A DNA stretch of 27,745 nucleotides from a virus: the IMG/VR virus record IMGVR_UViG_3300025910_000137, positions 1-27,745 of that record. One strand, 5' to 3'. Both the position numbers and the translations under genes were made by a program. The notes beneath the pieces are model-generated. The model was given only the letters and a program-made list of their open reading frames with translations. It searched no databases and was not told the origin of the DNA. Numbering within the stretch: the first letter of the stretch is position 1; every line of letters begins with the position of its first letter. Below are positions 1-6,707 of the stretch, one piece after another.

Positions 1-1008
1 ATAGCGACGTTTGACCAGACGCTCTATTACGGGTTCGTGAATAAGTATTGCACCAATCTGCGCTGGTCAGGCACGCGGGCAACGCAGGCGGCGAACGTGC
101 GCGCGCTCACCCCCGACGGCATCAGGTGGGAGACGCTGAAGCCGCGCTCGAATGAGTATCCGAGGCATGGGCGGATAGAAAATGCCGGGTGGCACTTATC
201 GTATTTTGGAGACGCCGAACATATCCGGCAGAAGATGACCAGCTTCTTGCATCAAGAGCTTGTTAGCGAAGCGAGCACGAACCTGGAGACGATCGAGCGG
301 CGGCGCCTGGGTACCGATGACCTATGGGGGCGCAGCGAACAGGTATTCGCGTTCGGGCCGGCGTCCGACCTGCCGTGGGCGATACGCTGCGACCCGGTGA
401 AATACGCGCAATATTTCCATCCCGATTGGGCGCCGGTGTTCACTGAGGATTGGTCGCAGGGAGAGCAGCTCGCAGTCGTGGGGCACTTCGCACAGGTCGC
501 GCCGGCTGAGGGGGCGATTGTGGAGATTGGCGCATGGGAAGGGCGTAGTACCGTCTGCATCGCGCAGAGCGTCGCGCCGCGCAAGGTTATCGCGGTTGAC
601 CACTGGCGGGGGAATGAGGACGAGCTGGCGGCCAAGGGCGGCGATCGGGCGGAGCCGTTCGTGGATTTCGGAGTTGAGGCGGCGAAAGCGCGGGATGTAC
701 ATGCGACGTTCTTACGCAATATGAAGTTGCTCACGCCAGAGAATGTATGGGCATATCGTGGGGACTGGCGCGAGTGGGTAGCGAAGTGGCACGAGCCGAT
801 CGCCTTCCTGCACCTCGATGCCGCGCACGACTATCAATCCGTTAGGGACTGTCTAGAAGCGGTCAAGCCCCATCTTGTATCGGGGGCGGTGCTCTGTGGT
901 GACGACTATTATGGGGACGGGGTGCATAGGGCGGTCAATGACGCGCTAGGGGCGGGCGTGCGCGACGTAGGCGGGCGGTTGTGGGTGTGGCAGAACCCGA
1001 AGGAGTGA
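1..1008 (+). CDS. GT17-like glycosyltransferase / class I methyltransferase fusion (5' partial)
   Basis: The frame is open from the first base of the window, so the gene begins to the left; a GTG at 37 is only an internal codon candidate. The N-terminal third resembles the end of glycosyltransferase family 17, with the motif GWHLSYFGDAEHIRQK followed by HQE. The C-terminal half looks like a SAM-dependent methyltransferase of the Methyltransf_24 type: motif I VEIGAWEGRST, then AVDHW, then FLHLDAAHDYQSV and a final GDDYYGDGVHRAV. Such enzymes could decorate a glycan or a phage surface structure, but the substrate cannot be read from the sequence. It lies directly upstream of tail genes, a place where accessory cargo genes often sit. 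The domain assignments are family knowledge, and the fusion is seen as one uninterrupted frame. Confidence 0.75.
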   Translation: MATFDQTLYYGFVNKYCTNLRWSGTRATQAANVRALTPDGIRWETLKPRSNEYPRHGRIENAGWHLSYFGDAEHIRQKMTSFLHQELVSEASTNLETIERRRLGTDDLWGRSEQVFAFGPASDLPWAIRCDPVKYAQYFHPDWAPVFTEDWSQGEQLAVVGHFAQVAPAEGAIVEIGAWEGRSTVCIAQSVAPRKVIAVDHWRGNEDELAAKGGDRAEPFVDFGVEAAKARDVHATFLRNMKLLTPENVWAYRGDWREWVAKWHEPIAFLHLDAAHDYQSVRDCLEAVKPHLVSGAVLCGDDYYGDGVHRAVNDALGAGVRDVGGRLWVWQNPKE

Positions 1009-1105
1009 GCGCGGCTCAGAGATACCGACTAGGACGGCCCGCGCTCCTCTGAAAGAGCTGAGCACACTCCGACACGCATATCGCCGCGCTCGAAAGGATT
1101 ATATC

Positions 1106-1582
1106 ATGGCAACAGGTATCGAACTCGCATGCACGTTAGTCCAGCAAAAGATTCGTTCTTTATCCCCCGCGTTTATCGCCAACGCCCCCGACTCGGACAA
1201 CTACCCGACGGCGATGGACGACGCGCTGTGCCCCTACGCGCTGACGTGGGCCGGGCCGGGGTCGTGGTATCAGAAGGGCGGCGGGTACAAGGTGGATGAG
1301 CGCGTGCTAGAGGTGTTCGTGTTCGTGGAGAGCTTAGCGCAAAAGGACATCCCGACGCGCACGGCGCAAGGTGAGCGCGTGCTAGAGGCGGTCAAGAACC
1401 TGTTCCTTACCCCCGCCAATATCCCGCTTGACAACGGCACAATCAGCGGGTATCAGATTACGATCGAGAGCAAGCCCGGCAGCCCGCACACGGATACCGG
1501 CCTCGTGTCGAGCTTGCCGTATTCGGGCAAGCCGTGGTTTGGGTATAACATTCACCTGAACTGCCGAATAATGTGGCTATAG
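1106..1582 (+). CDS. Putative tail completion / tail terminator protein
   Basis: A 158-residue protein starts at ATG 1106 behind the ribosome site AAAGGA. It has no transmembrane segment or signal peptide. Its size, mixed alpha/beta composition, and position between head-side cargo and the tail tube gene match the tail terminator/completion proteins of siphoviruses, which cap the tail tube at the head end. No diagnostic motif is visible, so the role is inferred mainly from synteny. The gene is separated from the tail tube gene by an inserted antisense HNH gene and a short promoter-hairpin region, which breaks the usual tight tail operon. Confidence 0.5.
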   Translation: MATGIELACTLVQQKIRSLSPAFIANAPDSDNYPTAMDDALCPYALTWAGPGSWYQKGGGYKVDERVLEVFVFVESLAQKDIPTRTAQGERVLEAVKNLFLTPANIPLDNGTISGYQITIESKPGSPHTDTGLVSSLPYSGKPWFGYNIHLNCRIMWL

Positions 1583-1602
1583 CATAGGCGCCTGCGGTGT
1601 GG

Positions 1603-1716
1603 TATACTAGGGGCACAGACGGCTCGGAGAGACGAGCGCTAATCAAATAGCCATCGGGTCATCTCGGCGGCGGCTTGTCAAAACTCCTTTGGGGGCGGCG
1701 ACAACCCGCCGCTTTT
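1603..1716 (+). ncRNA. Candidate short RNA with extended -10 promoter and terminator
   Basis: An extended -10 promoter, TG-G-TATACT, has its hexamer at 1603-1608, with no good -35. It is followed by a hairpin GCTCG/CGAGC (1622-1626 with 1633-1637). A GC stem GCGGCG/CGCCGC (1695-1700 with 1707-1712) is followed by TTTT, as in an intrinsic terminator on this strand. No coding frame of note lies between. The stem could equally serve as a bidirectional terminator for the tail gene and the facing HNH gene, so a discrete RNA is only a possibility. Confidence 0.35.
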
Positions 1717-1725
1717 GCGTGCCCG

Positions 1726-2538
1726 CTAGGTAATGCAGCCGCCGTGCTCAATAGTTCGATGGCACTTAGCGCAGAGCGATATGAGGTTGTCAAGATGATT
1801 GGCTTCCTCGTGTCGGGATAGTCCGAAATCACGGAACGGGATGTTGTGGTGTACGTCAAGTTCTTTGCCCAACTCAGCCTCGGTTTTACCGCAACGCCGG
1901 CAAGCATAGCCGTCGCGCCCGCGCGCCTTGCGGCGCTGTGGGCGCCAGCTAGGGCCATAATACTTGAAGCGCAGCCCGCCCTTCCAATTGTGGTTAAGCG
2001 CGCCAGCGCGGGCCGGGGGCGGGTGAGGGGCACGCGCGCCGTACCAGCGCCCCTTACAGACATGGCTGCAAAACGAGCCGTACCCCGCATAAGTCAACTG
2101 AGCGGGCTTTATCTCGAATGGTTTGCCGCACTCCTTACACGCTCGTTCTACAGGGTCAACGCGCCGCGCGGTTATGTGCGCCGGTATATTGACCTTTTGC
2201 CAGTCACCGAAACACCGAAGCGAACAGAAGTGGTTAGGCGCATCCGGTCGGTAGTTGCTCATCTTCCTCGTAAGCTCTTTTCCGCATTGGTCGCAACTGA
2301 ACGTGATGTGTTTCTCAAGGTTCGCCAGTCGGCGCCCGCAAGTCTTCGAGCAACAGTCGGTCGGGTCACTCCTTCGGCGGGTGAACGACTTGCCGCACAT
2401 CGGGCAGTCTTTGGTAATCCACGACGCGACGTGGAAGCACTTCTTCGAGCAATGCACCTTGGGCTTGTCAGGATAAGACGAGGGGAAATAGCTAAAACTC
2501 TCACCGCATACCGGGCAGATAGCCGTGATTTTCTTCAT
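1726..2538 (-). CDS. HNH homing endonuclease with multiple zinc ribbons
   Basis: A 270-residue protein is encoded antisense to the tail operon. It carries serial Cys pairs (CPVC, CPMC, CDQC, CKEC, each with a partner pair 15-25 residues later), giving four treble-clef or zinc-ribbon modules likely to bind DNA. A C-terminal HNH domain follows: RDGYACRRCG, then LDVHHNIPF, then NLISLCAKCHRTIEHG. HNH proteins of this type are free-standing homing endonucleases that cut a cognate site and spread by repair. The gene has its own extended -10 promoter (2575-2580) and an AAAGGG ribosome site, so it is independent of the tail transcript. It separates two tail genes without destroying either. Confidence 0.88.
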   Translation of the reverse strand: MKKITAICPVCGESFSYFPSSYPDKPKVHCSKKCFHVASWITKDCPMCGKSFTRRRSDPTDCCSKTCGRRLANLEKHITFSCDQCGKELTRKMSNYRPDAPNHFCSLRCFGDWQKVNIPAHITARRVDPVERACKECGKPFEIKPAQLTYAGYGSFCSHVCKGRWYGARAPHPPPARAGALNHNWKGGLRFKYYGPSWRPQRRKARGRDGYACRRCGKTEAELGKELDVHHNIPFRDFGLSRHEEANHLDNLISLCAKCHRTIEHGGCIT

Positions 2539-2574
2539 TGCAATGCCCTTTAACTCTCAATCTTATCTGTCATA

Positions 2575-2583
2575 ATTATAGCA
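2575..2583 (-). promoter_or_regulatory. Extended -10 promoter of the HNH gene
   Basis: On the minus strand the sequence reads TGCTATAAT, a perfect extended -10 (TGnTATAAT), about 37 bases before the HNH start codon. No clear -35 is needed for this promoter type. The other antisense HNH gene, at 20.4 kb, has the same architecture. Confidence 0.6.
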
Positions 2584-2614
2584 CATTCATGCTAGCAAAG
2601 CAAGGAGCAAACCG

Positions 2615-3712
2615 ATGCCGGGGGTAAAAGAACTTCGTCAGATGCGCCTCAAAGCGGAAACGTCTCCAGGGTCACAATCTAGCCCCCGCTTCCTCTGGCG
2701 CGGGCCGGTGGAGGGGATCGACGACCAGAGGGAAGTGACCATCGCCGAAGAGAACGTCGGCATCTTCGGCGGCACCGACCGCAGTTACACCGCCAAACTG
2801 ATGGCGGAACTGCCAATCCCTGAAACCGAAGCGACGTATGAGCAACTACCCGACCTGTTCATGATGTGCGGGTTCGGGACGAGCGGGGGCGGCAACCGCG
2901 CAGGCAGCGCGCAAGGCGCCAGCGGTAGTACCGTCGTCTTTACGCTCCCCATTCCCGCCAGCACTACCCCGATTACCTACTCCTGTACCGCCGAAGTCGG
3001 CGACGACAACCCGACCGGCGCGAACCACAACGCCGAAGTCGTGACCTACGCGCTGTGCAAAGAGTTGACCTTGACGTTCGAGGGCGGCGCGGCGATGAAG
3101 GTCGAGGCGACGCTGTTCGGGCGGAGCGGCACGCCGACAAACGCGATGGGTTCCTACTCCGTCGCCGGCCTGGGCACGCTCGTCACGGTTGAGGAAATCC
3201 TGTCAGGCAACGGCACGGTCTACCTGTCGCCGACGACCTCGGTATTCAGCAGCAACAAAGTCACGCCCGGCAACATCCTTGCGGGCAACATCAAGTTCAC
3301 GCCCGCGTGGACGCCGAAGTTTAGTGTTGACGCGGGCCGGCTCGACTTCGCTACCGCCGTCTTCACCGGCTGCGAAATCGAGGGCGAGCTGACCATCGAG
3401 CACCAGATTAGCGGCACGTTCGGCGCGTCGGGGAGCCTCGGTCAAGTCGAGAAGTGGCGGCAAGAGCAGACACAGCTTATGCGTATCGACGTACCGGGCG
3501 GGGCGATCGCCGAAGGTACGACCTTCCTGAACAAACTACTCCGCCTCGACTTGCCGATTAAGTTCGATAAGGTCGCGCCGCTTGATGACCAGGACGGCAA
3601 CGATATTCGCGTCTTTAGCTTCCACTCGCGCTACAACGAGGGCACGGCGGCGGCGGGGCGCGGGACGATTACGATCGCAAGGCTGGGCACTTCCGAAATC
3701 TCAGGCGCGTGA
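2615..3712 (+). CDS. Major tail tube protein
   Basis: A 365-residue protein starts at ATG 2615 after the ribosome site AAGGAG. The N-terminus MPGVKELRQMRLKAET leads into a beta-rich sequence (GIDDQREVTIAEENVG, followed by repeated strands) typical of siphovirus tail tube proteins, which polymerise as hexameric rings around the tape measure. The gene is immediately followed by the chaperone pair and the tape measure, the canonical order. It is somewhat long for a tail tube protein, and residues about 85-130 (GTSGGGNRAGS and following) could form an added surface domain. The assignment rests on fold-like composition plus strong synteny. Confidence 0.8.
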   Translation: MPGVKELRQMRLKAETSPGSQSSPRFLWRGPVEGIDDQREVTIAEENVGIFGGTDRSYTAKLMAELPIPETEATYEQLPDLFMMCGFGTSGGGNRAGSAQGASGSTVVFTLPIPASTTPITYSCTAEVGDDNPTGANHNAEVVTYALCKELTLTFEGGAAMKVEATLFGRSGTPTNAMGSYSVAGLGTLVTVEEILSGNGTVYLSPTTSVFSSNKVTPGNILAGNIKFTPAWTPKFSVDAGRLDFATAVFTGCEIEGELTIEHQISGTFGASGSLGQVEKWRQEQTQLMRIDVPGGAIAEGTTFLNKLLRLDLPIKFDKVAPLDDQDGNDIRVFSFHSRYNEGTAAAGRGTITIARLGTSEISGA

Positions 3713-3782
3713 TTAGGACGCGGAATAATGGCGCTTACACGATAGCGGTATGTAAAACGTGAAACAGGTTGAGGGGGATAGT

Positions 3783-4019
3783 TTGATACTTGTCGAGATA
3801 ACAATCGACGGCGCGACGAAGCGCTGCTCATTCGAGCCGGACGACATCCCGTTGCTGTTCCTGGAGGCGATGGACGAGGCCAAGTGGAAAGAGGTGCGCC
3901 TATCGCTGGCGGGGATGCTCGGCCTGACGGACGACGAAAGCAAGGCGCTCACCGTCAGGAACCTCAAGCAGATTGGGCAGGGCATCAAGGACTCGGTGAC
4001 AATCCCAAAAGCGACATAA
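3783..4019 (+). CDS. Tail assembly chaperone, short form (gpG-like)
   Basis: The product begins MILVEITIDGATKRCSFEPD, a usual opening for tail assembly chaperones. TTG 3783 is chosen because GAGGGGG lies about 8 bases upstream; GTG 3759 in the same frame is possible but has no ribosome site. The protein is 78 residues from TTG (86 from GTG). Chaperones of this type coat the tape measure before the tube polymerises. The gene sits between the tail tube and tape measure genes and ends just after an in-frame slippery heptamer, from which a longer product is made. Confidence 0.75.
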   Translation: MILVEITIDGATKRCSFEPDDIPLLFLEAMDEAKWKEVRLSLAGMLGLTDDESKALTVRNLKQIGQGIKDSVTIPKAT

Positions 4020-4222
4020 GCGCGTTGTTCTACGCGATACGCTACGGGAAGGGCAAAGCGCCGATGTGGGTCACAACGCTACGGCTCGCGGAGCGGTGGC
4101 ACGTCTTACCGTCGGAAGTCGAGCGGATGCCGGGCGGGTTGAAGTGGGCGAACCGGCAGAGCGCCCTCGATGAAGTGGACTCGCGAATCGCAAAGATAGA
4201 CGCTCAGAGAAACAAGAAATAG
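3783..4222 (+). CDS. Tail assembly chaperone, -1 frameshift long form (gpGT-like)
   Basis: At 4004-4010 the message reads C CCA AAA in the zero frame, a textbook X_XXY_YYZ slippery site. After a -1 slip, reading continues as AGC GAC ATA into a frame open to TAG 4220-4222, which adds 70 residues (SDISALFYAIRYGKGK onward) after residue 76 of the short form. The downstream frame has no convincing start of its own, and its part before 4004 is only a shadow of the short form. This matches lambda gpG/gpGT, where the T extension recruits the tail tube protein. The TAG is followed directly by the tape measure ATG at 4223. Confidence 0.85.
4004..4010 (+). promoter_or_regulatory. -1 ribosomal frameshift site CCCAAAA
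   Basis: The heptamer CCCAAAA lies in the correct phase (C CCA AAA), three codons before the zero-frame stop TAA at 4017-4019. Pro and Lys tRNAs can re-pair on CCC and AAA. No strong downstream stem was identified by eye. Confidence 0.85.
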
Positions 4223-6703
4223 ATGGCCGCAACCGTTTCCATTGTCATAAGCCAGTCCGGTAGCGGCTCTGCTGTGGCCGATGCCAAGAAGGGTCTTGAG
4301 GACATCGGCGGGGCCGCGAAAGACGCCGGGGGCGGGCTGAATGTCTTCCAGGAGATAGGCGTAGGGGCATTAAGGGCCGTTGGAGAGGCCGCCCTAGGTC
4401 TTGCAGTCGGTGGATTAAAAGCACTCGGTAGCGTGATAACCGACGGTATCGCGGATGCTCGTGAAAATGCGAAGATACAAGCCCAGACCGCTGCTGTTAT
4501 CAAGAGCACGGGGGGTGCGGCTGGAAGGACAGCGCAACAGGTAGCAGACTACGCAACGAGCCTATCAGCAGCCAGTGGAAAATCGCTATTCGGCGATGAC
4601 CAGATACAACAGTCTGAAAATCTGTTGATGACCTTCACGAATATCTCCAAAGGTTCATTGGATGCGGCGACATCAATGTCGGTTGACCTCGCCCAGGCAA
4701 TGGGCGGCGCGCCCAAAGACTCAGCTATCCAGTTAGGCAAAGCCCTTAACGACCCCATAAAGGGGATTACCGCCCTCACCCGTATCGGCGTGACGTTCTC
4801 TGACGAACAGAAAGACCAGATTAAGGTCATGCAAGAGTCGGGGGATATGGCCGGGGCGCAAGCGGTCATCCTCGCGGAACTGAATAAGGAGTTCGGCGGG
4901 AGTGCGGAAGCGGCGGCCAAGGCCGACGGCGGGATGGCGCAATTCAAGGACCGAATGGGCGAGGCGAAAGAGGCGATCGGTACGGCGCTCTTGCCCTTGC
5001 TCGGTCAGCTGGCGGGGTTCCTCAACGACACGATCGCGCCGGTTGTGGAGAAGGTGGCGGCGGCGTTTGGGGTGTTCGTCAAGGGCATTGACATCCAGGG
5101 TATCGCCGGCATCTTCACCGTATTCGAGGACGGCAGCGGAGTATTTAGCGACTTCCTGCAAGCGCTCGGCGTCGGTGAAGGGGCCGCTACCGGGATAAGC
5201 CAGGCCATCGGCGGCGGGCTGAACGTGGCGATGTCGATACTCAATGAGATAGTCAAGGTACTTCAGCCGGTCTTCCAAAGCCTTGTTGATACCTTCACGA
5301 ATGCGTCAACGCCATTCGAGGGCATCCTTGATGTGCTCTCGCGTATATCCCCATCATTCGCGCTGCTGCGCGGCATGGTCGAGATGGCGTGGCCGCAAAT
5401 CCAGGCGCTCACGGCGACACTCAGAGACGACCTGATGAACGGCTTTACGGTCGTGTGGGACTATATCCAGGCGAACATCATGCCGATCCTCAACAACCTG
5501 GCAACCGCCGTGATGCCGCTGCTCTCCGCCACAATCCAGGTACTTGCGGGGCTGTGGACGGACGTGCTGAAGCCCGCGCTGATAACCGCGTGGGAGATAT
5601 TTACAACGTTCATCGTGCCCATTCTCGCGGTCGTCGCGAAGTGGCTCGCCGAGAACTTGCCGCCCGCTATTCAGGCCGTCGCCGACTTCATGACCGGCAC
5701 GCTGTTCCCTGCGCTGCATACGGTGTTCGACTGGATACAAACAAACGTGCTGCCCATCCTTGCCGACGTAGTGCTGTGGCTGCAAACGAACGTGCCCGTC
5801 GCTATTCAAATGGCGTCGGACTTCTGGAATAACGTGCTACTGCCGGCGATTACCGCGATATGGAACTTCATCAGCGTTAGCATCTTGCCGATATTCTCCA
5901 CGCTCTACACCTGGCTGTTTACGACGCTGCCGGCGGGTATCGGTGTGCTGGCCGGCTTCTGGAATAATACGCTACTTCCGGCGATAACGGCGGTGTGGAC
6001 GTTCATCAATACCTACATCATCCCGATCTTTACGGCGCTGGTGAACGTCAATATCGCGCTGCTTGGGCTGGCGCTTCGCACGCTGGAGGGCATTTGGAAG
6101 ACCGTGCTGTTGCCGGCGATTACGAGCGTGTGGGATTTCCTCAATACCTACATCGTCCCGATATTCGTGAATATCTATAACGTGGTGTTTCCAGCGGTCA
6201 AGAGCGCGATGGAAAGCGTGGCGTTTTTCATTCTCGGCACGCTCTACCCGCAGTTCATGTCGATTAAAACCGTACTAAGCGGCACGGTTGGTCCGGCGCT
6301 CGAAACGGCACAGAGCGCGTTCGGCGGTGTCGAGGGCGCGCTTAGCAGTATCAGCGGCGCGGTGCAGGGGGTGATTAAGTGGCTGAACGACCTAGCGTCG
6401 AAGCTGAATAGCATCTCGATCCCCGACTGGCTGCAGGGCCATTCTCCGCCGCCGATGGCGAACTGGTTTTCGTCCATCAGCGACGCGGCGCAGCAGTTCG
6501 CCAAAACTGATTTGCCCGCGCTGCGGTTCGGACTGAACGGCATGGCGCCCGCGCTCGGTCAGTCCGGTATCGGCGGGGCGGGCGGGAGTAATAGCAGCGT
6601 CGCCAGTAGCTATAACCGTAGTGTTGAGATGAATATCACGAACAATCTGAGCGGGACCGAGGGGATGGATTACAGCCTAGCCGCATCGCTAGCGGGGATT
6701 TAA
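4223..6703 (+). CDS. Tail tape measure protein
   Basis: An 826-residue protein starts at ATG 4223, directly after the stop of the frameshifted chaperone. The N-terminal region (to about 290) has the alanine/glycine-rich helical sequence typical of tape measures (QIQQSENLLMTFTNIS, then GKALNDPIKGITALTRIGVT). The middle (about 440-660) is built of degenerate tandem repeats of roughly 45-50 residues around the core LLPAITAxWxFI and LPIFxxLYxWL, giving amphipathic or membrane-seeking helices. The protein is stored extended in the tail lumen, sets tail length, and is ejected ahead of DNA. At about 0.15 nm per residue it predicts a tail near 120 nm. The C-terminus (PDWLQGHSPPPMANW) is a motif recurrent in tape measure proteins. 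Confidence 0.93.
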   Translation: MAATVSIVISQSGSGSAVADAKKGLEDIGGAAKDAGGGLNVFQEIGVGALRAVGEAALGLAVGGLKALGSVITDGIADARENAKIQAQTAAVIKSTGGAAGRTAQQVADYATSLSAASGKSLFGDDQIQQSENLLMTFTNISKGSLDAATSMSVDLAQAMGGAPKDSAIQLGKALNDPIKGITALTRIGVTFSDEQKDQIKVMQESGDMAGAQAVILAELNKEFGGSAEAAAKADGGMAQFKDRMGEAKEAIGTALLPLLGQLAGFLNDTIAPVVEKVAAAFGVFVKGIDIQGIAGIFTVFEDGSGVFSDFLQALGVGEGAATGISQAIGGGLNVAMSILNEIVKVLQPVFQSLVDTFTNASTPFEGILDVLSRISPSFALLRGMVEMAWPQIQALTATLRDDLMNGFTVVWDYIQANIMPILNNLATAVMPLLSATIQVLAGLWTDVLKPALITAWEIFTTFIVPILAVVAKWLAENLPPAIQAVADFMTGTLFPALHTVFDWIQTNVLPILADVVLWLQTNVPVAIQMASDFWNNVLLPAITAIWNFISVSILPIFSTLYTWLFTTLPAGIGVLAGFWNNTLLPAITAVWTFINTYIIPIFTALVNVNIALLGLALRTLEGIWKTVLLPAITSVWDFLNTYIVPIFVNIYNVVFPAVKSAMESVAFFILGTLYPQFMSIKTVLSGTVGPALETAQSAFGGVEGALSSISGAVQGVIKWLNDLASKLNSISIPDWLQGHSPPPMANWFSSISDAAQQFAKTDLPALRFGLNGMAPALGQSGIGGAGGSNSSVASSYNRSVEMNITNNLSGTEGMDYSLAASLAGI

Positions 6704-6707
6704 CGCT

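Noticed and set aside
1846-2553. 235-codon plus-strand frame opposite the HNH gene
   Set aside because: It is a shadow of the zinc-ribbon and HNH coding sequence, which has clear motifs on the minus strand.
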